64,000 bases of DNA. Origin: Paludibacteraceae bacterium (GTDB taxonomy: Bacteria > Bacteroidota > Bacteroidia > Bacteroidales > Paludibacteraceae). Where the stretch lies: NCBI GenBank assembly GCA_017467185.1, contig JAFTSS010000053.1, forward strand, positions 56,946 to 120,945, given 5' to 3'. Positions 52,379 to 61,581 of the stretch are shown in pieces. Positions within the stretch are counted from its first letter, which is position 1. Each line of letters starts with the position of its first letter. The notes beneath the pieces are model-generated. The model saw nothing but the letters and a program-made list of their open reading frames with translations. It ran no database searches and was not told the origin of the DNA. Made by a program: the position numbers and the translations under genes.

Positions 52379-55300
52379 TCACTTAATCGCAACTTTTACC
52401 ACTTGATTGTTTACTTTTACAAGCACAATATTAGCTGGAATATTGCTGATTGCAGTAAGGTTAGTTGTTGCTTCAGCAGCAAATAAACGTTGTCCCAATA
52501 CTGTATAAACTTGAATCATTGCGCCAGCTTCAGCTTCAACAAAGATTGTTCCGTTATTAGAATAAACTACTGCAGAGATTTCGTTGTTTTCTACATTAGT
52601 AATTGGGCTATCACCTTTTGTTACAACTAATGAACGTTTAGCAGGAGTTGTAGTTACGTTGTTGTCAGTTGGAAGAGTGAAGATATTAAATCCGCTTTCG
52701 CCTGAAACAACTAAGTTACCTGCATAGTCGAATGTCATTTGAGTAACATTTTTAGTAAATCCGTGCTCATAGATATAAGCGAGGGTCAAAATTGGAGTGT
52801 TGTCAGCAGCCCATTCAATGTCAAATACAAGGAATTGGTTTGAACCATTTTGCATAATCAATCGGCTTTCATCATCTGTTACAGCATAAGCTGAACGAGA
52901 GTTACCGTCGATGATGCTTGCGTATGGTTCTTTACCTGAGTTGAAGAGTGTATTGCCTTCGTAGTCAACAAAGATTAATGCAGGGACACCTGAATTGTTT
53001 GAACCTGATGAGCGGTTTTGAGATACGAAGAAACCACGAGATGTACACCAGATGTTACCATCACCATTAGCTTGGTTCAATGCGTAAACTTTAGTTGGAG
53101 CTTCGCCCCAAGAAGTTTTGAGTGTTCCATCTTCTTGACCGATTTGATACATATAAACACTGTTTGCAGGGAGTGTTGTACCTTGGTCTTCGCAATATAC
53201 AAAGAGTTTAGTATCAGCACCTGTGCCATAAATATCAAGACCTGGAGAACCAGAAGCGACTTCTACACCGTTGTTAGTAATCAAACCGTTGCTAGCTGCA
53301 GTACCTTGGAAGAATTGTGTCATTCCGCCACTTACATTTGCTGGGTCAACTAGATAAACACCTGAGTGAGAGTCGGACCAGTCGGCAAGATAAAGTGTAC
53401 CAAATTCGTCAACAGCAGCGCGTTGTGGGTTACCAAGTTGTCCGCTATAGTAAGGAGTTGTGTTTTCCAATACATATTCTGGAGAATATACGTGGAGACC
53501 ATTTGCTTCATTACCAAGAGAACCTGCACGGTTGATAGCATAGATGCGACCGAAGTAGTCTGATTCAGGAGAGTTGTCGATTGTGTTGAATACGCGGCTA
53601 TAAGTAGAAACTGCGGTTTCGGTATAGAGTTTAGCCCATTTAGTTACGTTTTCACCACGGAGTTCAATAGCCCAAGCAGTTTCTACATTTTCTTCGCCTG
53701 GGAGTTCAGTAGATTTAATCGAAATTGTGTTTTCACCTTTAACAACATTTTCAAGGGCTTGACGTCCTACTTCTACACCATTTTGATAGAAGATAATATC
53801 GCCTGAAAGTGCATTTTCGTTTGCTTTGAATGTGAATACATAATCTGTGCTTGTTGTAGTTACATTCAATGCGTAAGCATAGATATTAGCAACAACTGGT
53901 TGCTCAACACCCTCAGTTGTGAATGTAGTGATTGTGTTGTCAGTAATGAGGCGGATATTGAAGTTGCCTTTTTCAACTGAAACTGTTGCAGCAGCGTATG
54001 TAGCTTTTACTGGAGTTTCGAGGTCTGCATTAAGTTTAACTGCAGTTGCTTTGTCAAAACCTTCAGTAACATCATACATGCGAACACCTGCAACAAGTGA
54101 GTCTGCATTATAATAAGGTGTTACCATGAATGAATGTCCAGCATAACGGATATAAGATGCATGAGCTGGAAGGTTGATTGAATCAGAAGCAAATACGCCA
54201 AGAAGTGTGTTTTCTTGTTTTGTATCATAATTCAAAGCAAATTCCATTGGGAATGTAAGAGGTGCATCGAATACATAGTCAGCTTTTGCATTACGAGGAG
54301 AGAGTTGGAGCAAATATGGTTCACCTGTACGTGGTTGATAGAATGTAGCAAGTTCGTCGATTTCATAACCAGTGTAACCTGTGCTTGCAACTACGTTATC
54401 AACTACTGCCATGTATGAGAAACGGATACCAAGATATGTAGCATGCACACCTGTGAATAAGATTGTACAATCGTCGATTGAGCCTTTTAATGCTAATGAC
54501 ATACCCATGTTGCCTTGGTAGTAGTTAGAAGAGTGTTGTGTGCTAACCCATTTAGTTGGTTGAACATGAAGTGAATCCCAACGATAGAATTGGAGTGTAC
54601 CACGTTTGAATCCGTCTTTTACTTGGGCGTCATCATATTGACAACGGATATAGTTACAACCTACCAATACGCCATCAGCAGACATTGCTACGTCAGAAAG
54701 TGCAAGATAGCTACCTACGTTTTCTGTATCAATTGGTGCTATACTATCTGTTGGAATAGTAGCAATTGTGTTTGTTTTGTTGTTTACAAGGTAAAGGTGA
54801 GCAACAGCATCTTCTGTATGAGAAAGGATGATTGTTGAGTCGCCACGTTGGATTGTACGTTTGATTGTACCTTCGATAGTAGCATAAGTTGTGTCACCTG
54901 CATTTGTAACTACAACAGTAGAAGGAGCTATTTCACTTGCAGTAGCTACATCTGGATAATCTACATAAACAACTTTTGGAGGCTCGTAAGACTCTGATTC
55001 CATGAAAATCATTGGATATGTAGTTTCGTTAGCTTTAACTGTAAGAGGTTCTTTATAGTCATCGAACAAAGGTTTATAACCTTCGCAAGTTGCATCAAGT
55101 GTATAGTCATTACCTGGTTCGAGATCAGGGAAGTAGAAAATACCATTGTAAAGAGTATCTACATTATATTCAGCCACTTTTTGACCACCTTTGTAGAGAG
55201 TAACAACTGCACCATTACATGGAACCCATTGATCATTTGATTTAGCGGCATAGTTATAAAGGTTGTGCGACATTTTTTCGTGCAAATCTTTCACTGTACC

Positions 55301-56152
55301 CATGATATAACCTTTAGTTTCTGGTTCTTCGCCAAAATAAGCAGCAATACCACGATAGTAGCGAATACCCTCTTGTTTACAATAGTCAGGGTTAAGAGCA
55401 CGGTGACGAGCTGGTTGATATGTGTGGAAATAACCTTCAGAAAGGTAACCTGGAGCACCATGTTTCAACGCACCTAAGTGACCAATAGTAAGGTGTGAAG
55501 CATCGTGTCCATTACTTTCACAACCATAAAAAGTAATATCACCACGAACATTCATAGATGTTTTACTATAATAAGAATTAGGGTCAAGACCGCTAACCAT
55601 ACAATCTATCAAATATGGCCAAAGTGTTTTACCCATCTCTATACTACCTGCAACTTTTGCTTCTGCGTCTGTACCACGATAAAGCACTAATGGATAGTTG
55701 GTTGAAGTACCTTCTGTAGCAGCATTTGAGTGTACTGAAATAAACATATCTGCACCAAAAGCATCTACCTCTTCACAAATCACAGAGAGTGCTTTGTTGT
55801 ATTTTTCGTAGTCAGGAAGTGCTTTATAGTCATCATAAGTATAATCAGAATATGGATATTGATAAGGCCAAGGACCACATTGAGTACGAGAGTGCATAAC
55901 AACTGCACCTGCAGCCTCAAGTTTACGTCCAAGTTCAAGTGTCTTCCAAAGGTTAGTGTTTGACTCATAGAAACCTAATGTGTCAGGCATACCTGTTGTT
56001 GAAAGATTTGGGAATGGAATTGTAGCGCAAGGACGGTCGTTTGGTCCATAACTACCATGACCTGGATTGACATAAATTTTTTTGCCATCCAATTGTGCCA
56101 TCATAACTGCAGATGTCATGAGAGCAACGACGAATAATAATATTTTTTTCAT
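52379..56152 (-). CDS. Very large secreted N-acetylmuramoyl-L-alanine amidase-like protein, T9SS type A
   Basis: The 1257-residue protein has a signal peptide (ends VMMAQL). An amidase_3-type domain follows: KKIYVNPGHGSYGPNDRPC with zinc His, ESNTNLWKTLELGRKLEAAGA, VDAFGADMFISVHSNAA. Then come a carboxypeptidase-regulatory-like domain (YNGIFYFPDLEPGNDYTLDATCEGYKPL), two beta-rich regions with propeller-like repeats, and a type A sorting end (IQVYTVLGQRLFA). Database entries of this architecture are often labelled xanthan lyase. The amidase motif is what I see. It probably works on peptidoglycan or glycan at the surface. It is monocistronic, with repeat words in its leader. Confidence 0.85.
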   Translation of the reverse strand: MKKILLFVVALMTSAVMMAQLDGKKIYVNPGHGSYGPNDRPCATIPFPNLSTTGMPDTLGFYESNTNLWKTLELGRKLEAAGAVVMHSRTQCGPWPYQYPYSDYTYDDYKALPDYEKYNKALSVICEEVDAFGADMFISVHSNAATEGTSTNYPLVLYRGTDAEAKVAGSIEMGKTLWPYLIDCMVSGLDPNSYYSKTSMNVRGDITFYGCESNGHDASHLTIGHLGALKHGAPGYLSEGYFHTYQPARHRALNPDYCKQEGIRYYRGIAAYFGEEPETKGYIMGTVKDLHEKMSHNLYNYAAKSNDQWVPCNGAVVTLYKGGQKVAEYNVDTLYNGIFYFPDLEPGNDYTLDATCEGYKPLFDDYKEPLTVKANETTYPMIFMESESYEPPKVVYVDYPDVATASEIAPSTVVVTNAGDTTYATIEGTIKRTIQRGDSTIILSHTEDAVAHLYLVNNKTNTIATIPTDSIAPIDTENVGSYLALSDVAMSADGVLVGCNYIRCQYDDAQVKDGFKRGTLQFYRWDSLHVQPTKWVSTQHSSNYYQGNMGMSLALKGSIDDCTILFTGVHATYLGIRFSYMAVVDNVVASTGYTGYEIDELATFYQPRTGEPYLLQLSPRNAKADYVFDAPLTFPMEFALNYDTKQENTLLGVFASDSINLPAHASYIRYAGHSFMVTPYYNADSLVAGVRMYDVTEGFDKATAVKLNADLETPVKATYAAATVSVEKGNFNIRLITDNTITTFTTEGVEQPVVANIYAYALNVTTTSTDYVFTFKANENALSGDIIFYQNGVEVGRQALENVVKGENTISIKSTELPGEENVETAWAIELRGENVTKWAKLYTETAVSTYSRVFNTIDNSPESDYFGRIYAINRAGSLGNEANGLHVYSPEYVLENTTPYYSGQLGNPQRAAVDEFGTLYLADWSDSHSGVYLVDPANVSGGMTQFFQGTAASNGLITNNGVEVASGSPGLDIYGTGADTKLFVYCEDQGTTLPANSVYMYQIGQEDGTLKTSWGEAPTKVYALNQANGDGNIWCTSRGFFVSQNRSSGSNNSGVPALIFVDYEGNTLFNSGKEPYASIIDGNSRSAYAVTDDESRLIMQNGSNQFLVFDIEWAADNTPILTLAYIYEHGFTKNVTQMTFDYAGNLVVSGESGFNIFTLPTDNNVTTTPAKRSLVVTKGDSPITNVENNEISAVVYSNNGTIFVEAEAGAMIQVYTVLGQRLFAAEATTNLTAISNIPANIVLVKVNNQVVKVAIK

Positions 56153-56171
56153 ATTTTTAGACTTTTAGTAA

Positions 56172-56356
56172 TGAGTAGCGAGATATGAGACTTACTCGCT
56201 TTGCTCGTTTATTATTTTTTATTAGACTTTTAGATCTGAGATACAATATCCGAAACTTTACCTATTATCACAAGCCTATTGTCCATCATCTTCATAATCT
56301 TCAGTTTCGGGCTTATTAACTCATGTCTATAATCTCGTGTCTATAATCTCGTGTCT
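56172..56356. repeat. AACGAGCAAAGCGAGTA element (inverted) and ATCTCGTGTCTATA repeat
   Basis: TACTCGCTTTGCTCGTT-type sequence (56194-56210) is flanked by GAGTAGCGAGATATGAG. It matches the reverse complement of 43087-43130 with sub-words reordered. At 56321-56356 ATGTCTATAATCTCGTGTCT is repeated in 14-base steps. Together they lie between the amidase gene and the propeller gene. Confidence 0.7.
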
Positions 56357-57192
56357 TATTTAATATTAATAAGATATGCTTCACCTGTAGGTGTTGAGCA
56401 AACGATTTTACTACCATCGGCTGAAACGTATGGATACATTGCCATGATAGAGTTGTTAGTAAGTACTTGTTTTTTACCATCAAGTGTATAAGCAACAATT
56501 GCAGATGATGTAACTACATGACCATCATCTTCGTCGTTCATACCTACTACTACATTATTATTATACCATTTTGGAGCATGGAAATTACCAACGCGAGTTA
56601 CATTTGTACCATCAACATTGCAAGTCCAAACGCTACCTGAAACGTAATAAACAATTTTACTACCATCAGATGAAAGGCTTGGCCACAAATAGCTAAGACC
56701 TTGACCATTAGGTGACAACACTTTAGAAATAGTGCCAACAGTCAACATAAGTTCACCATTTTGAATAGAAACAACAGGAGCTACTGCTTGTTTTGTTCTT
56801 GCACGTTGCATATCACGTGTAGATTTAACAATAGTAGATTTTTCAGCTGTTGCCAAATCTTGACGAACTAATGAAGTAAGACGTGATTTGTCGCGTGCAT
56901 AAGTCACTTCACGATAAGTTACATCTTTCGAATCTGCCGAAATTTCTACATTGTAACCAGCACCCTTAGCCTGAGTAAGTGCTGTAAATTTGCCTGTAGC
57001 TAAATCAAACTTCGCCAAACCTTCATTAGATTGAGAAGTGATAAGCACATAAGAACCATCAGGACTAATACCTGCAATCTTCGAATCTGCATTCTGAGGA
57101 ATATTCAATTTCTCAACAGATTCTACGTTAAGAACCTGTGCTGACGCCATTACTGAAACGAAAGCAACAGCCAAAAGTAAGATTTTTTTCAT
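56356..57192 (-). CDS. Secreted PD40/TolB-like beta-propeller protein
   Basis: The 278-residue protein has a signal peptide (ends MASAQ). The rest is short WD40-like (PD40) blades: DSKIAGISPDGSYVLITSQ, LSYLWPSLSSDGSKIVYYVSG, MAMYPYVSADGSKIVCSTP. Such propellers bind proteins in the periplasm. No enzyme domain or sorting signal is visible, and it ends early after the last blade (EAYLINIK). Function unknown. Confidence 0.8.
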   Translation of the reverse strand: MKKILLLAVAFVSVMASAQVLNVESVEKLNIPQNADSKIAGISPDGSYVLITSQSNEGLAKFDLATGKFTALTQAKGAGYNVEISADSKDVTYREVTYARDKSRLTSLVRQDLATAEKSTIVKSTRDMQRARTKQAVAPVVSIQNGELMLTVGTISKVLSPNGQGLSYLWPSLSSDGSKIVYYVSGSVWTCNVDGTNVTRVGNFHAPKWYNNNVVVGMNDEDDGHVVTSSAIVAYTLDGKKQVLTNNSIMAMYPYVSADGSKIVCSTPTGEAYLINIK

Positions 57193-57260
57193 ACTTTCTT
57201 GATTTAAAGGTTAATAATTAGTTATTTAGAAAATTTACAATTTATTTCATAAGCACCTAG

Positions 57261-57268
57261 CAAAGTTA
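57261..57268 (-). promoter_or_regulatory. -7 promoter element of the propeller gene
   Basis: Minus strand TAACTTTG, ~70 bases before the start. Confidence 0.55.
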
Positions 57269-57312
57269 TAATTTTTTATTAAAAAAAACAAATTATTTTT
57301 TATTTATTTTAT

Positions 57313-57351
57313 ATAAAAAAAATCACCCATCTTTATTATAGACAAGTGATT
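57313..57351 (-). terminator. Terminator of ftsE
   Basis: AATCAC (57321-57326) pairs with GTGATT (57346-57351), with partial pairing within. On the minus strand TTTTTT follows. Confidence 0.6.
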
Positions 57352-57371
57352 AAATTCTTTTTATTTTTGTT

Positions 57372-58040
57372 TTATTTACAACATTCTTTCAAGTGCCCAT
57401 CTTCACAATAGTAACATTTAGCAGGAAACTCTTCTATGAATTGCATATTATGCGTTGCCATTATCACTGCTGTTCCACTTTGCGATATTGCATGCAATAG
57501 TTCCATCAATTCACGTCCTGTTTGTGGGTCAAGATTGCCTGTTGGCTCATCGGCTATTATCAATTCTGGCGAATTGAGCAATGCTCTTGCTATTACTATT
57601 CTTTGTTGTTCTCCTCCCGATAGTTGATGTGGCCATTTGTAGCCTTTTTTTGCCATTCCTACGGTTGAAAGCACAAAGTCTATTTGATCATCTATCTCTT
57701 TCTTTGATTTCCAACCTGTTGCACGCAATACAAACTCTAGGTTATCGCTAACACTGCGGTCATTCAATAACTGAAAATCTTGAAACACTATACCTATCTT
57801 GCGACGAAGCATTGGTATTTGTTTACGTTTTAGTTTTATTAAATCATAATCAAATATGCGTGCTTCTCCCTCTTTTACTGGAAGTTCGGCATAGAGGGTT
57901 TTCAATAATGACGACTTACCTGAACCCACTTTACCACAGAGATATACAAACTCGCCTTGTTCAAGCGCAAAATCCACCCCCGAAAGTACATCTATACCCT
58001 CTTGGCAAATATTAACTCCTTTATATTCTAATAGTTTCAT
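57372..58040 (-). CDS. ftsE: Cell-division ABC transporter ATPase
   Basis: The 222-residue ATP-binding protein has Walker A GKVGSGKSS (36-44), the FtsE-like MLRRKIGIVFQDFQLL Q-loop, LSGGEQQRIVIARALL signature and Walker B LIIADEPTGNLD. With FtsX it controls septal murein hydrolases. FtsX is not adjacent. The C terminus is Cys-rich (KCYYCEDGHLKECCK), which is not usual. The ATP site is complete. The gene stands alone with a terminator. Confidence 0.88.
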   Translation of the reverse strand: MKLLEYKGVNICQEGIDVLSGVDFALEQGEFVYLCGKVGSGKSSLLKTLYAELPVKEGEARIFDYDLIKLKRKQIPMLRRKIGIVFQDFQLLNDRSVSDNLEFVLRATGWKSKKEIDDQIDFVLSTVGMAKKGYKWPHQLSGGEQQRIVIARALLNSPELIIADEPTGNLDPQTGRELMELLHAISQSGTAVIMATHNMQFIEEFPAKCYYCEDGHLKECCK

Positions 58041-58203
58041 TTGTTTATTAAATATTGTCTAAAGTCTATAATTATCAGTTGAGATTAATTTTTCTTCCAG
58101 ATATAATGACATACTAATAAATGTAACTTAAAAATCTGTCATTTTTTTGCAGAGATAAAAACTTTAGTTTTTAGCGATGCTTCTGTTAAAAAAATAAATA
58201 TTT

Positions 58204-58225
58204 TGTCATTCTGTCATTCTGTCTA
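58204..58225. repeat. TGTCATTC repeat in the gap before ftsE
   Basis: TGTCATTC is repeated in 8-base steps and ends TGTCTA. TGTCATTCTGTCTA recurs inverted at 61321-61334, upstream of the hexosaminidase gene. Confidence 0.7.
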
Positions 58226-58259
58226 AAAAATAGTATCCCCCTTGTCTTTGACTCTTATC

Positions 58260-58967
58260 TTATTTCTTACAAACTTTTACTTTCAAAATTCGAACATCCT
58301 CTTTAGGTCTATCAGCAGCACCTGTTTCTACTTCTGATATTTTTTGTAATACATCAAAGCCTTCTACTACTTCGCCAAACACGGTGTATTGTCCATCTAA
58401 ATGTGGTGTTCCGCCAAAGGTTTTATAGGTCAATCGTTGTTCTTCAGTATATTTGAAAGGCTCTTTCATACGGAGTTGATACTGCAAACGCATCTCCATT
58501 TGGTCTAATTGCGCATCAGTAAAAGTCTCACCCTGAACTATATAGAACTGACAACTACTTGACTTGCGTTCAGGGTTTACCATATCACCTTGACGAGCTG
58601 CTGCCAATGCTCCTCGTTTATGATATAGTTTTGGAAACTCTATTTCAGCTGGAACAGTATAACCCAATCCTCCAGCTCCTAATCTAGTAGTAGCATCTGC
58701 TGTTTTTGATTCAGGGTCGCCTGCTTGTATCATAAAGCCTTTGATTACACGATGAAAGAGCACTCCTTCATAGAATTCTTCTTTCACCAATTTCAAGAAG
58801 TTATCACGATGTTGTGGTGTTTCATCATAAAGTTTCACCTTGATAGTGCCAAGTGTTGTTTCAATTTTTACCATTTTCTGACGTTGTTTTTTTACACGTT
58901 GTGGTTTTGCCGCAACTATTCCTACTGCAACAAAACATATTATGATTGATAAAACAATTTTTTTCAT
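58260..58967 (-). CDS. Exported cyclophilin-type peptidylprolyl isomerase
   Basis: The 235-residue protein has a signal peptide (ends VAAKP). The cyclophilin domain is marked by ETTLGTIKVKLYDETPQHRDNFLKLV, FHRVIKGFMIQAGDP, SSSCQFYIVQGE and LDGQYTVFGEVVEGFDVL. It isomerises prolyl bonds during protein folding in the periplasm. An insert of basic/acid residues (LDQMEMRLQYQLRMKEPFKYTEEQRLTY) is usual for Bacteroidetes members. Its promoter lies only 5 bases upstream of the ATG. Confidence 0.92.
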   Translation of the reverse strand: MKKIVLSIIICFVAVGIVAAKPQRVKKQRQKMVKIETTLGTIKVKLYDETPQHRDNFLKLVKEEFYEGVLFHRVIKGFMIQAGDPESKTADATTRLGAGGLGYTVPAEIEFPKLYHKRGALAAARQGDMVNPERKSSSCQFYIVQGETFTDAQLDQMEMRLQYQLRMKEPFKYTEEQRLTYKTFGGTPHLDGQYTVFGEVVEGFDVLQKISEVETGAADRPKEDVRILKVKVCKK

Positions 58968-58972
58968 GGTTA

Positions 58973-58980
58973 CAAAGTTA
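58973..58980 (-). promoter_or_regulatory. -7 promoter element abutting the cyclophilin start
   Basis: Minus strand TAACTTTG ends 5 bases before the ATG, so the mRNA would be leaderless or nearly so. Confidence 0.55.
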
Positions 58981-59008
58981 ATAGTTTTTTTTCATATACA
59001 CAAGAATT

Positions 59009-61243
59009 TCAACGATAGAAATCTTTTGGTCGTAACACTCTGAATTCTTTTTCTTCAAGACTTTTTATTCTTATCTCTGGTTTGCGCCAATGGGCTGGAA
59101 ATCCGTCATTTACGCAGTTGTTATATACTGCCTTTATGCTATGGAAACCTTCTTCTAACACCATCAATGCCCTTTGTGTCTGATTGCGTTTTAGGCGTCC
59201 ATTGTTGTTTATCACTCTGACGTCATCTACCCACAACTCTTCTAAATCGGTGGTTATCAAATAACTATCTGTCGAATCCACCTTAATATAGCCTTGATAC
59301 ACCTCTATCCATGGCTCAAAATATGTATCGCTATAATCATAAATCAGCGAATCTACCAAGTCCGTTATATCAAACCTAACATAGTCAAGACTATCTGTAT
59401 TTGGGAAATATCCGTATGCTCTTTGACGATACAATCCATTATGCAACAGATGTTTAGCCGCTGGATGTGGTGCCGATAGTTTGTTGTAATATACCTCTAT
59501 AGTGTCTGAATTTCTGCCATTGAATGTTGTGTACGCTCTCAATAATGTGGTATTAAACAAATTAGTCGTACTAGTCCAATTGGTCCAATTAGTCTGATTA
59601 GTCCAATAAAACATCTCATAATTCAATGAATTAGTGAGTGTTACTTCTACCGAATCTACAAACTCAACATACTGTGCTTGAGGGCCTTCTGGCAATGGTA
59701 TATGATAGTTTATACCCCCATAATCAAGACGCTTCTGAGCCTCTTTCAGCCTCTCTGTGAAGTCCTTATAGTCACGATAATGTGTTGCCCAAAGCACTTC
59801 CGAAAGTGCCAATAATCGAGGATAAATCATATATTCTGCCTGCCTATAGTCTGGCATATACTCTGCCCAAAGGTTGGCTTGTCCGCCTAAGATTTTATCC
59901 CTCTGTTCTGGTTTGATTTCCGAGGGTATTGGCTCCCAATTATACACTTTTTCAAGTGGAAGGAAACCACTTTGTGCCATTGGTTCAAAAAGTTTAGAGC
60001 CCTGATAATGATCGAAATAGCAGATGTCCCAAGGGGTCATTATGGCTTGATTGCCCTGATTGGCTGCTTTGATGCCTCCTTTGTTTCCTCGCCATGACAT
60101 TACTGTTGCCGACTCTGATGCTCCTCCATCCAATATTTCGTCCCAACCTATCATCTTTCTGCCCAATTTATGCAATATCTTCTCTACTCTGCGGATGAAG
60201 TAACCATGCAATTCTACCTCTGTCATCAGTCCTTCTGCCTGCATACGGGCTTGACATTTAGGGCATTCATGCCAAATATTTGTTGGGCACTCATCTCCTC
60301 CTATGTGTATGTATTCACTTGGAAATATGGCAGTTAGTTCTGTCAATATATCTTCTATAAACTGAAACACCGAGTCATTGCCTGCACACAACAGATGTTC
60401 TTCAACACCCCAAGTAGTTCTGACTTGATATGGTCCTTCGGTACATCCAAACTCTGGATATGCTGCCAAAGCTGCCATTGCATGCCCAGGCATCTCTATC
60501 TCTGGAATTATTGTAACTCCTCTAACTTTGGCATATTCTACCAATTCCTTCAACTCCTCCTGTTTGAAATAACCTCCTTTATACACCGACCCATCTACAT
60601 TAGTTCTTTGAGTGCCCACCTCTGTCAAAAGCGGATATTTCTTCACCTCAAAGGTCCACAACTGGTCATCTGTCAAATGCAAATGCAATGTGTTCAGTTT
60701 GAATTTCGACATCCAATCCACCTGCTTTCTAATATGCTCCAAAGGCATAAAATGCCTACAAGGGTCAACATGCATACCCCTATACTTAAATCTTGGATAA
60801 TCCTCAATCACAGCAATTGGCAACGACCATTCCTTTCCATTAATTATTGTATCTGATTCTATTTCAGGCGGAAGGAGTTGCATTAAGGTTTGTAATCCAT
60901 AATAAACGCCAGCAGGTGAACCACCAAATATCTCTATAGCATCAGCATATATAAATAAGGTGTAGCCTTCTGGATGCTTCATTCTCTTATCAATTCTAAG
61001 AATAATGGGGTTTTTGCTGCGCTTAACAATAGGCAGATTTAATCCTGTAGATTTCTTGATGTTTTCAGTAAATAATTCAGCTATAGGCAACAGTTCCTTT
61101 TGCTTACACACCACCCCACTCTGCTCCGTAAAATAATAACGATACAACGGATTCACATCATATTCATAGGAATGAGGGATGATGTTAACAGCACTTAACT
61201 CCGTAAAAACCAACAAAACAACAAACAATACTATTTTTCTCAT
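59009..61243 (-). CDS. Beta-N-acetylhexosaminidase (GH20)
   Basis: The 744-residue enzyme has a signal peptide (ends TELSAV). A GH20b-like N-terminal domain follows, then the catalytic barrel: FKYRGMHVDPCRHFMPL, LHLHLTDDQLWTFEVKKYP, IPEIEMPGHAMAALAAYP and the Asp-Glu pair in HIGGDECPT (about 313-321). Later come MIGWDEILDGG and WEPIP with the sugar-binding Trp. It removes terminal GlcNAc/GalNAc from glycans such as mucin or chitin oligomers. The C-terminal 200 residues are a beta-sandwich, into which a nine-base repeat adds WTNQTNWTNWT. No T9SS signal. Confidence 0.94.
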   Translation of the reverse strand: MRKIVLFVVLLVFTELSAVNIIPHSYEYDVNPLYRYYFTEQSGVVCKQKELLPIAELFTENIKKSTGLNLPIVKRSKNPIILRIDKRMKHPEGYTLFIYADAIEIFGGSPAGVYYGLQTLMQLLPPEIESDTIINGKEWSLPIAVIEDYPRFKYRGMHVDPCRHFMPLEHIRKQVDWMSKFKLNTLHLHLTDDQLWTFEVKKYPLLTEVGTQRTNVDGSVYKGGYFKQEELKELVEYAKVRGVTIIPEIEMPGHAMAALAAYPEFGCTEGPYQVRTTWGVEEHLLCAGNDSVFQFIEDILTELTAIFPSEYIHIGGDECPTNIWHECPKCQARMQAEGLMTEVELHGYFIRRVEKILHKLGRKMIGWDEILDGGASESATVMSWRGNKGGIKAANQGNQAIMTPWDICYFDHYQGSKLFEPMAQSGFLPLEKVYNWEPIPSEIKPEQRDKILGGQANLWAEYMPDYRQAEYMIYPRLLALSEVLWATHYRDYKDFTERLKEAQKRLDYGGINYHIPLPEGPQAQYVEFVDSVEVTLTNSLNYEMFYWTNQTNWTNWTSTTNLFNTTLLRAYTTFNGRNSDTIEVYYNKLSAPHPAAKHLLHNGLYRQRAYGYFPNTDSLDYVRFDITDLVDSLIYDYSDTYFEPWIEVYQGYIKVDSTDSYLITTDLEELWVDDVRVINNNGRLKRNQTQRALMVLEEGFHSIKAVYNNCVNDGFPAHWRKPEIRIKSLEEKEFRVLRPKDFYR
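59570..59607. repeat. 9-bp repeat in the hexosaminidase gene
   Basis: CTAGTCCAA, TTGGTCCAA, TTAGTCTGA, TTAGTCCAA stand in 9-base steps. They encode W-T-N-type tripeptides in the C-terminal domain. Confidence 0.8.
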
Positions 61244-61544
61244 ACACTTATCAAATTATTTTTCAACATAAATTATCATAAATTACCCATAAATAATTAA
61301 TGCAATTAGCATTTAATTTTTAGACAGAATGACATAAAAACATATTCTTTTTTTTGACATATACCTTGCTACATCTACGATGTATCGCGGTATAAGAATG
61401 ACATATTCAGTTAGCAATAAGAAGAAAGAGTTATATAGCATCGTCTTACGACTTTCGACATACCACTATTTGTGAATATTTGTGTCATTTGTGGGAGATT
61501 ATATTTTCGGTGTACAAAATTATGAAAAATAATTGACATTCTTA

Positions 61545-61575
61545 TTGCTTATTTGAAAAATAATTTCTACCTTTG
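61545..61575 (+). promoter_or_regulatory. Promoter of rod RNA copy 2
   Basis: TTG (61545-61547), 20 bases, TACCTTTG (61568-61575). The 583-base gap between the hexosaminidase and surface lipoprotein genes otherwise holds, from the left, the TGTCATTCTGTCTA word, an imperfect inverted repeat (61361-61393) and the TATTTGTGAATATTTGTG word (61467-61484). Confidence 0.75.
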
Positions 61576-61581
61576 CGGATG

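Noticed and set aside
61361..61393. Imperfect inverted repeat ATACC....TACAT as a second invertible promoter
   Set aside because: It has only 11 of 14 pairs and a 5-base loop, and does not flank the promoter at 61545-61575. A simple hairpin is more likely.
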